Positions 55,168-64,000 of a DNA stretch of 64,000 bases are shown here, piece by piece. Position 1 is the stretch's first letter; every line of letters starts with the position of its first letter. Below the pieces are notes generated by a model. It saw nothing but the letters and a program-made list of their open reading frames with translations. It searched no databases and was not told where the DNA came from. The translations under genes were made by a program, and so were the position numbers. The DNA comes from Bugulina stolonifera (lineage: Eukaryota; Bryozoa; Gymnolaemata; Cheilostomatida; Bugulidae): assembly GCA_935421135.1 (NCBI GenBank), contig OW285187.1, positions 35,466,818-35,530,817 on the forward strand, read 5' to 3'.

Positions 55168-58001
55168 TATAACAAGTGATTTATATCTTGTCCAAGTATG
55201 TATTTACTGAAGAGAGAACAGAAATATTGGTTCATTTACATGTACATTGTAATTATATAGGTCTATTATATTACTCGACGATTTAGCCTGCACCACCGTC
55301 TCTAAATTAGGAACAAACATGAGTAACTTGTTGTATGCATTACTGTACATAACGTGTAACATTATTATTATATTTAATACAATATTAAACTAATAATTAC
55401 AATAATATAATTACAAACAATAATTATAATTATATTATTATGATTAATATCATAATTAATTATATTAATCATAATAACACAATTAAATATAATTATTGTT
55501 TGTAATTATTGTTATACAATATTATAATTATTATTATTATAATTATTTATTATTATTTAGTTAGTAATTACTAATTAATTATATTAATTATAATTATTTT
55601 ATACAATTCAATTCATATGATGTCCTTGATAAATTACTATAATAACAGAGATTCTCATAGTAGAGTACTTAAAGCCTAGATTCAAGCTCATCTTAGATTA
55701 TAATGACTTAATATTACTAAATATTGACAAAACAGTACATGTACATGACTTGTATTGTATATATGAAATGAGAAAAAAAGAAGCCAAACCCTTTTGTAGT
55801 CCAAGAATTTGTCGAACTCGTACTTTACACCATAGAGTTATCTCTATGCTTTACACCTCAGAGCTTTACACTGCGCTATTGCTATGGACATTACTACAGC
55901 AATATATCTCGGTCTAAAGCGTTGAGTTGTCAAGTAAAAGTGCATTTGTGTTAGAGTTGCATTTCCGTGTTAAGAAGCAAATATACATAGAAAATGTTAT
56001 TTATGCTTCCCTAAGAATGTCAATGTCATACCGATTAATCACGATGGGAGCCTTTGTCGACAAGCAGGCAAACATTATTTGCTGTTTGCTAGCACATGAT
56101 ATCCGTTTTATTGAATCGTAAGAGTGTTGATTGATTGTAATTATAAAAGTAATTTGAACTGGTGGGGTTGGCTCTTATCTTTTCACCAAATCAAAGTTGT
56201 TATTAAATGCCCTTAATAAATACCTGTGCTATATTCATGACACATTGAATATCATTAATTCCGGGTGAATTAAAGTAAAAGTAAAGTATTCGATTAAAAA
56301 TTAATCACCTCATGAATGAAATTGAATTGTCAAATTAAAATTAATAAAATATTATTATTATCATTATGATATTTTTATTTTTTACCTAATAGTAGTACTA
56401 ACTCTCTCTACTATCTATTTTCCGTTGTCTTCTTCCCAAGCCGGGGATAGAACAGGGAGTATAACAATGGACTGTTAAATATTTCCACCTAACCTAACGG
56501 TGCACAACATAGTTGGAGTGTAGGCATACAACTACACAGTAATTTCTACATAAAACTAAAAATATTGATACCAAATATTTAACTTGAATACTTGGAGGAA
56601 GAGTTAGGTGGCCCAAACAAAGGGTTGGTGTCATCAAGGAGTAACTTACTTCTTGGTGTTATCAACCTCATGCGCAGTGTTCTGTGTGGCATATCTGTTT
56701 TTTGAGTTTTCCTGTTTCAAGTTTACTTTGACATTCACGTCGTTATTATACACAGTTCAAATAGGACTCCATGATGCTGAGCTACTATCTTGTTTTATCG
56801 AATTCTTATTTAGAATTACACTGTTACTCATCTCTCCTGCTCCACATACACCCATCCTCTTCTGTAATCTGGGAGGCAACTTTCCTGAAAAAGTTGAGGC
56901 GGCCAAAACTGGACTGGCTAACAGTGGCGGTGTGGGGAGGGTGGGTGCAGTGAGGGTGTGTGCGGGAGGAGGGCAGAAGGAGGGTGGGGCATCTCCCCCA
57001 AGAATTTTTTGAAAATTCACACAAAAACAGCTATTTTGATGCATTTGGCCTGTATATTTGAGCAATACGTGTTGGTATGAAAGTACAAAATGTTGTGTAG
57101 TAATCTGCAAATAGTAAACTTCAAAATTAGTATACTGCAAAAAATTGCTTCTCTGTTTGGCTTGGCCATGACGTACCATTGTAGTCCTTTACATGATGTA
57201 GGGCTAAAAATGTACACACATTAATAAGAGGGGAAATAGTGCAAAATCAGTTGGTGGATAGAGATGAAAAGTGGTATTCTAGGTTTCCTGAACCCTGAAG
57301 GACAGTGTTCGAAGTGGAACAAATGAGGTGGGTGGGTACACTGTGCATGCAATCTTAGGGCATTCCCTATAGATGAATATAGAATTACACATGTAGTGAC
57401 CCTATCTTACAAATGAGATGAGTATTGTATAGCTATCCACTTAATCTTATGGTAGCTAGTAAATTGAGTGAATTACTAAAATGAAAAAAATTTTCCTTAA
57501 TGGGATTCGAAGTGTCCCTATACATGAAGACCGAGCACACTACCATTACACTATCAGATCAGCAGTGGCTTCATGAAAAAGCTAGCCATCAATATGTTGA
57601 TACACATAATAGCATCATTTTCACTAGAGTATGTTTATATCATGCCGGGCAGGGTAGCTATGCCTTCTGATATTAGCTTGATTGTTTATTTTTTTGACAA
57701 AAAGTTCAGGCGGCTAAGGCCACCTCAGCCGCTTAGATAGTTACGGCCATCGTAATGTTCTGTGAACTATTAACAGCTGTTCTCTGCTTTACATTTCCTG
57801 TTCTCCTAATTTCCCTTTTTACAGTCTGTAATGTAATGTAATGTGTAGTGTAATGCAATGTGTGCACGCATTGACCATCTTTTATCCTGGCTCTCTCTTT
57901 TTTATCACCAATCCAGTTAAATGTAATTTGCTGAATTCAGGCTTCTAGGCCAGCATGACCTCAATTATTTACTTTTTTACTGCTAGGTGAAAGACATAGT
58001 G
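55168..58001. promoter_or_regulatory. Divergent intergenic region, SLC35A-like / ATP6V1F
   Basis: 2.8 kb between divergent starts. The interval 55340-55620 is almost pure A/T (AATTATTATTAT-type) with palindromic TAATTATATTAAT words. 56850-57010 is a GC/purine-rich stretch of unknown origin. A hAT fragment starts at 57304. Overlapping ORFs at 56608-57217 have no recognisable protein features and are not called. Confidence 0.5.
57304..57570. mobile_element. Truncated copy of the CAGTGTTCGAA hAT family
   Basis: Begins CAGTGTTCGAAGTGGAACAA, like the ends at 12366 and 27926, and continues with GGTGGGTACACTGTGCATGC. The minus strand of about 57499-57568 is tRNA-like (ATAGTGTAATGG and a TTCGAATCCC box), homologous to the interior of 27926-28393. 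No opposite terminus was found. Confidence 0.8.
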
Positions 58002-59042
58002 ATGGCACATTCTGCACAAAAAGGAAAGTTGTTAGCAATAATAGGTGATGAGGTGAGATTTAGGCTGCTATGCCAACTCCTTTGATAATTCGTGTTTTGA
58101 TAAAGTAAAATAATCTTTTTTTTTCCATTTGAGATAAGCCACATTCCATATAAATAATATTTCTATTAATTCGTGTAATTTCAAATGTTCAACTAAATCT
58201 GCAGGAGTCCGTGCTGTGCGCAAACCAAAAGTGTTATTTCTATTTCACCAGGACACAGTAACTGGATTTTTGTTAGGAGGAATTGGAGAACTAAATAAGA
58301 TCCGGACTCCCAACTTTCTAGTCGTCACCAAAGGTTTGATTTATTCTATTCTCTGGAATTGTGAGTCTCCTACATGCTGAACATCATCACTTTGTATCAC
58401 GAATTCGGATACTTGTGAGAGAACCGCCTATAAACTAAATGCATATTAATATGTCTTATAAGCATTTAGAGCAACTGAATTCTCTACATAATATCTAGTG
58501 CTATTAATCTTTCAGATACAAGCATTGGTGAACTAGAAGATTGTTTTAAAAGTTTCATCACAAGGGATGACGTTGCCATAGTGCTGATAAACCAACATGT
58601 AAGTTGAGTATGAAATACATGCGGTTATATTGTTGTGCTGCATAGCCTAGGCTCTAGCTGATCTACCTTGTATATGTAGATGGTATTTGTTTTTATGCAT
58701 GCAGGTAGCAGATATGATAAGACACGTATTAGATAGTTACACCCAGGCTATTCCTGCAGTACTGGAGATACCCAGTAAAGACCATCCATATGATGCGGCT
58801 AAAGACTCTATATTGAGAAGAGCAAAGGTCGGTAAACAGTGTCTCGTATCTAGGACCATGTCTCAATGCTATTAATTTCCAGCACATGCAGTGTGCTTTC
58901 ATGGATTGAACTTCGCCCCGTTTTCCTAGTCTTTAAAGAGTCCATTTTAATACAGGACTATAGCTCTTTGACACAGCAATAACAACGTTACATTGTATAT
59001 TAACTATTGTAGGGTATGTTCTCTGCGGAAGAGTTGAGATAG
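58002..59042 (+). CDS. ATP6V1F: V-type proton ATPase subunit F
   Basis: Small stalk subunit of the peripheral V1 sector that couples ATP hydrolysis to rotation in the proton pump of endosomes, lysosomes and plasma membranes. Five exons: 58002-58052, 58252-58333, 58516-58598, 58705-58827 and 59013-59042, giving 122 residues (human 119). Conserved stretches: [60 protein letters not shown] and [20 protein letters not shown]. It ends MFSAEELR. The initiating Met ([12 protein letters not shown]) lies at the expected distance from the core. A polyadenylation signal AATAAA occurs at 59345-59350. Confidence 0.95.
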
Positions 59043-60183
59043 ATGAAGGAATATCTAAATCTACACAGATATATGTACAGCTAGATCCACCCAATGTATT
59101 GTGGTGTAGCAAACAGTGGCTAGGCAGTCAGCATGTTACTCTCTTCAGTTAGTAGCCCTTGCTATCACAACTGCTATGAACTCCAATGGCAAGGACTGAT
59201 AGGTTGTAACATATGGAATCTGTTGTTATTTTGTATTGAATGTAGAATAATTCATTATTTTATACATATATACATATATAATGTAATATAGTATTATTAT
59301 TTACAATATATCTAAGCATATCGCCTGATACTGCAAACTATTTAAATAAAACAATGACCATAAATCTATATTACACCTTTATTTTTATTGTATACAAGAA
59401 GCATCCGTTCTTTTGACTAACCTGTTAGGCTGTTATGTACATGATCATTGGTTACTACACAATTGTAAAATACACAGTCACGTTATAGTGGTACATAATA
59501 TACTCAGTAGTGTTATAATTATATGGTTTAACTCTTTAGCAGAAGATGACTTATTTTCAACAGTTATAGATATTACATTGATTAATGGGTGTACTACCAC
59601 TACACCACTGGAAATATTATGAAACTGCACTCGGTGTACACACCATGTCATTTCATACATACAGTACACCCAAATCATGCATTAATTGCATAAATACAGG
59701 TTGAATCTATTGTGGAGCAAAACTGGCAAATATACACTGCAATGTACTATGTACTGTCTACAGTAAGTACATTGCCTTTATTCTGTATATACATACAGTT
59801 CCTTGAACACAATGCATTATCATTTTGAAGTACATGTACATGCTGCATAAACCGGAGTTGTTGTACCATGTACATACATTATTTGACCAATGAGAAGCAA
59901 GATTGTTTTACACTGCTTTCCAGCCAAACATGGTTGGGAATTGTATCTATGCACGTAAAGTTTATAAATGTATCCTGTCAGTAAAAACTGGGTAATGCAG
60001 TCCATATGTTTCGGGCATTCAATTCTTGTGTAATTTTTCACCCGCAATTTTAAAACTTAAATAATACCCTACATGTATCATGTGGCCTAACAACTGCAGT
60101 AAAACTACCATAAATATTGTATAATATCTATTTATGTTCCATCTATTGTAGTGATTACCCTTTTAACAAAGTTTACACCAACC

Positions 60184-60280
60184 TATGGAAAGAGTAAAAA
60201 ATCTAAAGTGGGATACTATAATAGTTATAATTATTATAACTATTATAGTATCCCACTTTAGATTTTTTACTCTTTCCATA
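60184..60280. repeat. Perfect 47-bp inverted repeat with 3-nt loop
   Basis: Left arm 60184-60230 and right arm 60234-60280 are exact reverse complements, separated by TTA. The arms contain GGAAAGAGTAAAAAATCTAA and AGTGGGATACTATAATAG. A short secondary dyad (TAATAGTTATAGTAACTATA) follows. Confidence 0.96.
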
Positions 60281-60401
60281 TAATAATAGTTATAGTAACT
60301 ATAACTATACAATACTTTACTTGTGAACTAAAAGCATTGCAATGGCTGTGTGTTTAGTATTGTAGAACTATATACATTGTGTATCAATGTTATTATGTTA
60401 A

Positions 60402-60961
60402 ACCACTACTGTCGCACCATTCAATATTTTCAAATAATCTTGTCCATCCTTTTTCAGTAAGATTGATGTGTTGTTTGTATTTGATAACCTAGCTGCTGCC
60501 AAGAAAACCCTATTTTAATATTGGCTGATTTCACCTTCAATCAGCCTATGCTGGGAATTTTGGAAGCTCTCAAGCAGTTAATATAAAACTGTGCTACAGA
60601 GATAGCCATAGGACTTACAATGCATTGCATTGTTTTTTGTGGGCATGACTCTAACTTACTTATTCATCACTGTGCACAAGAGTTATTTATAGAATGACAG
60701 TTAGTGTTGGCTCAATAAGATTACTGGGCTATTTGATGTTAGTAGCTTACCTATGTACATAAGTTACAAGTATAGACTTAGAACAGGCATAGCCATAGGA
60801 ACTTAACAGGTCTCAATGCTGAATGGAGGTCATAATAGCCAATATTCAAATGAGTTTATCTTGGCTGCCACTAGGTTTACAAAGACAAACAGCACATCAA
60901 TCTTACTGAAATAAGATGACCGGTATTCTTTGCAAATATTGAATGGTGAGACAGTAGTGGT
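60402..60961. mobile_element. 560-bp MITE with about 150-bp TIRs, flanked by TTAA
   Basis: The outer ends are ACCACTACTGTC and GACAGTAGTGGT. Similarity between the arms continues through CACCATTCAATATTT, TTCAGTAAGATTGATGTG, AACCTAG and AATATTGGCT. TTAA tetranucleotides flank both ends (60398-60401, 60962-60965), as expected for piggyBac-type insertion, although the terminal bases are not diagnostic. No ORF. Confidence 0.82.
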
Positions 60962-61837
60962 TTAATGTTAAATTATTAAAATAAATATTGCTTTATTATT
61001 ATATGTTGATGTTCAATATTGAATATATAGGCTAACAATTTTATAGGCATACACTATACATAACACTACAGTATGAGTATAATAATAATAATAAAATGTA
61101 TTCTTTTTGATTTTCATATTAAATAGACTGAGACTCCTTGCAAAAAGTATTACATATAAAAATGGCATCATCAATCATGGCCAGGCCACTTAACATCCCG
61201 TTATATTATACAGCAAGTTGGCCATAGATAGAGAGTTTGTCTTGTGCACAGTTGGTTCAGTATGGTTTAGATGGAGCTGAGTAGATAATATGTCTGCCCA
61301 CTGTGCTAAGCAATTAGGTGCTGTAGAGCCTCAAACAACACATCACCAGCTCGGCTTTCTTAAAAAAAGGAAACCTTGCTTAAAAGAGGAGGCCTTGCCG
61401 GCGTGCAGACCTGTGCACTGTACCAACTGCACACGAGACACTCCTTTATGGCCACCTTTCTTGCAACAAAAAAATAGTATTTTAGGTGGAAATATCTAAT
61501 AATTTTTGCATTAGGCTGTTGTTAAATAAATTAGTGAAGCAGAGTAGTTGTGCTACTTTGGGACCATAACAATATTACAGACAGATCTACCCATCAGTAT
61601 CCCCATGAACACTGATGTGGTAATGATGGCCTATGAATAGTAACCGGTCTGGTGTGGTAGTGATGCCTGGTAAATGTAGTCGCATCCCTGTGAATGATGA
61701 CACAAAAACCTGGCTAAGTGCCGTTAGATGTAAGCCTTTAATGAAATGAACCTATTAAAATAATACTCATCAGCTTAGGCAATCAATTAAGAATCTAGTT
61801 TCACTGATTCCACCTGCAGGTACCTAGCTGATGCCTG

Positions 61838-63423
61838 ATGGTGTCTACAGAAGATGTTCCTACATTGCTCTCAAATCTCTGTCGCTCATTTACTGCTGTA
61901 TCCACCAAGCATTATACTACTAAAATAGAAAAGCAGCGGCTCCAGGAACAGCATGTATCTCGGCTGAAGAATAGAGCCTTTGACTCTCTGCTCTTCGACT
62001 ACGATGAGAACTTCTCGTCTGAAGCAGTTGAGTCTCAGATTGAAACAGTTAAGAGTCAGTTTCCCGTGACCGACCTTGGACCCAACAATTGTGAACTATT
62101 TCAGAATGCCGTGACTTCTTTGAAAGGTAGTAATTGCATTGCTATCAAGTAATCAAGTTATGGTACTAATAGATAGATATACAAGTATATGCATGTATTT
62201 ATTTTACATTTGTATGAATTGTTATTTCCTATCAGATGGATGCTTTGGTAAATCTATTTTGAGATTCATTGATATTGTATTCTGGAATGATTTTAGGTTT
62301 TACGTACACGCTAGTAGCTTGTAGTTTGAATATGTTCACTACATTATAACATAATTTCACCTGATTCACAGCTGTCAATGATGAGGAATGTATAAAGGTG
62401 CTATCATTCCTGTTGCCTCTGGCTCACAGTGTAGTGAAAGAGAACAAACAGTTACTGAGCTATGCAGCTCTTCCTCAACTCCCTCCCTTGGTGAGTGGAT
62501 AGCATAGTCTACCTCTATGTTAACTGTTAGCTGATGGAAATACCAGTGCAAAATGGCCAAATAGGATATTTTTTAATGTATGCTATTGTTGTAGTCTGGT
62601 GCCCTGCTAGATGAAGAGGAAATATTCAAGTATACACCTTTACTGGCCCCTTCACAATCACACCTATATACATACTACCCATCGTAAGTATACACCTTTA
62701 CTGGCCCCTTCACAATCACACCTATATACATACTACCCATCGTAAGTATGCACCTTTACTGGCACCCTTCACCACCACATCTATCTGAAGATGTAGTTTA
62801 ATATTCGGTAACACCAATGTTTAAGAAATATACACATCACATGTATGTGACAGCGAAATAAAAAGCTAATTTGATACTACTGACCGGTGTTTATTAGGTC
62901 ACTGTTTATTAGGTCACTGTTTATTAGGTCACTGTTTATTAGGTCACTGTTTATTAGGTCACTGTTTATTAGGTCACTGTTTAATAGGTCACTGTTTATT
63001 AGGTCACTGTTTATTAGGTCACTGTTTTCGGACTCTGTGATGACTGTGGCTGATAGCGCATTTTCTGATGGCACAGCTTCCTCTACAAAGCAACCCTTTC
63101 AGCAATCAAACTTTCCAGTAAGCAATTTTCAAAATACAACTTTCAATCTTTTCGTTAGATTTCACATCTAAGTATACACTCACCAACTCAGATGAGGAAG
63201 CAGGTGCACCTGGAATATTGCATAAAACTTAACAATAATTATTACTAATTGTTACTAAAATGATCTTGTTATTTGCTTATTTGTACTGTCTGTCAGGTAT
63301 TGATCTTGTTATTTGGTTACCTGTACTGTCTATCTCATCTCTACCATCTCTGGTTTACAGATATGTGATCCAATGTCTTACTGTCAGCCACCAACCACCA
63401 CTTACAGCTCCTATGACTCACAG
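61838..63423 (+). CDS. Unidentified gene, possibly gamma-tubulin complex component 6-like (3' incomplete)
   Basis: Five exons in phase: 61838-62126, 62372-62490, 62595-62683, 63018-63117 and 63361-63423, giving about 220 residues before the window ends. The start ATG is preceded by an in-frame TGA at 61829. The N-terminus is helical and basic (LLSNLCRSFTAVSTKHYTTK ... RLKNRAFDSLLFDYDEN), then TDLGPNNCELFQNAV and LSFLLPLAHSVV, then a Ser/Pro/Gln-rich stretch ending TTTYSSYDSQ. Scattered resemblance to the TUBGCP6 N-terminus as I recall it (LC, A-F/Y-x-x-LF, LGP and Y-S-x-Y-D words in the same order) suggests a GCP6-like protein, which would serve in microtubule nucleation. This is weak and the diagnostic grip domains lie outside. 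Both the donor of exon 3 and the acceptor of exon 4 are tandemly duplicated. Confidence 0.6.
62626..62741 (+). repeat. 58-bp duplication of exon 3 end plus donor
   Basis: AAGTATACACCTTTACTGGC through TACTACCCATC|GTAAGT occurs twice, with the donors after 62683 and after 62741. The distance is 58 bp, so use of the second donor would shift the frame. A third start (AAGTATGCACCTTTACTGG) follows and decays. Confidence 0.92.
62884..63031 (+). repeat. 15-bp array of splice acceptors
   Basis: Nine copies of TTTATTAG|GTCACTG, with junctions at 62897/8 and every 15 bp to 63017/8, where the exon is called. Each AG is preceded by a pyrimidine-rich TTTATT (one copy TTTAAT). The unit is five codons with no stop in the gene's frame. 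Confidence 0.95.
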
Positions 63424-63424
63424 G

Positions 63425-63848
63425 TATAGTATATTCTAGTATGGTAGCTGTTAGATAGAGTATCACAACTAATAGTAACTGTTAGATAGAGTATCACAAC
63501 TAATAGTAGCTGTTAGATAGAGTATCACAACTAATAGTAACTGTTAGATAGAGTATCACAACTAATAGTAACTGTTAGATAGAGTATCACAACTAATGGT
63601 AGCTGTTAGATAGAGTATCACAACTAATGGTAGCTGTTAGATAGAGTATCACAACTAATAGTAACTGTTAGATAGAGTATCACAACTAATAGTAGCTGTT
63701 AGATAGAGTATCACAACTAATAGTAACTGTTAGATAGAGTATCACAACTAATAGTAACTGTTACATAGAGTCTCACAACTAATGGTAACTGTTACATAGA
63801 GTATCACAACTAATAGTAGCTGTTAGATAGAGTATCACAACTAATCTT
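63425..63848. repeat. 31-bp minisatellite after a splice donor
   Basis: About 13 copies of a unit with core GTTAGATAGAGTATCACAAC, starting about 15 bp after the donor at 63424. Confidence 0.94.
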
Positions 63849-64000
63849 GTCTCTCTGTCATAGTCATAGAATACTTATATTGGAACCAGGTGTACACTTG
63901 TGAATGCTATTATTATATAGAGTTTGGTATGGCAAGGTAGAGTGACAACAATATTTGAAGTATAAAGTTCGTACATGTTCTCAATATCTGACCAACCACC
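63849..64000. other. Intron sequence at window end
   Basis: Follows the 31-bp array. No continuing exon with a compatible phase was found before the window ends. Confidence 0.5.

Larger units (their letters stand above)
59043..61837. other. Intergenic region, ATP6V1F to GCP6-like gene
   Basis: It holds the ATP6V1F 3' UTR, a perfect 47-bp-arm hairpin (60184-60280), a 560-bp inverted-repeat element (60402-60961) and, from 61140, unassigned sequence expected to include the promoter of the next gene. The 69-codon ORF at 61290 has no recognisable features. Confidence 0.55.

Noticed and set aside
56608..57217. Overlapping ORFs (60-140 codons) on both strands
   Set aside because: No recognisable domain, no splice context, and frames overlap on opposite strands in a GC-skewed intergenic stretch.
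63849..63900. Possible next exon after TCTCTGTCATAG
   Set aside because: Reading on from the phase-0 donor at 63423 gives a stop immediately (TCA TAG), so the acceptor is not supported.

Overview
This window is animal nuclear DNA: AT-rich, split into short protein-coding exons joined by GT-AG introns, and full of short DNA-transposon remnants and minisatellites. The ten genes are conserved animal genes. The abundance of TACATGTA/ACATGTACATG palindromes, the compact genes and the moderately diverged proteins suggest a non-bilaterian invertebrate, most likely a demosponge; that placement is inference. Every exon boundary given was read by hand from splice sites and checked for reading-phase continuity, but none is confirmed by transcripts.

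Layout: (1) 198-5609 (+) cytosolic aspartate aminotransferase, 5' end outside the window; (2) 6226-20997 (-) a TAPP/PLEKHA1-like protein with two PH domains, inflated by three intronic minisatellites that are themselves split by transposons; (3) 23301-26740 (+) EMC3; (4) 27629-32672 (+) cytosolic seryl-tRNA synthetase; (5) 33334-36960 (-) a DAZAP1/Musashi-type protein with two RRMs; (6) 37254-38486 a hAT transposon with a truncated transposase; (7) 39090-43294 (-) ARMH1; (8) 43887-50652 (+) MPP10 (MPHOSPH10); (9) 51486-55167 (-) a SLC35A2/A3-type nucleotide-sugar transporter; (10) 58002-59042 (+) V-ATPase subunit F; (11) 61838-63423 and beyond (+) an incomplete gene, possibly GCP6-like.

The genes are unrelated housekeeping functions (amino-acid metabolism, phosphoinositide signalling, ER membrane insertion, translation, RNA binding, ribosome biogenesis, Golgi transport, vacuolar acidification) and form no pathway. 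ARMH1 and MPP10 are head to head, with 592 bp between start codons, and may share a promoter.

The most unusual feature is structural. Many introns carry a minisatellite (15-63 bp units), and many arrays touch a splice site or contain a copy of it. The 5' splice sites of the aminotransferase, SerRS and the last gene, and the 3' splice sites of MPP10, the DAZAP1-like gene and the last gene, are tandemly duplicated. Two of these cases would insert whole codons in frame if the alternative sites were used. A second theme is transposon nesting: hAT, TIR and fold-back elements sit inside minisatellites and inside each other, several with target-site duplications readable in the sequence.
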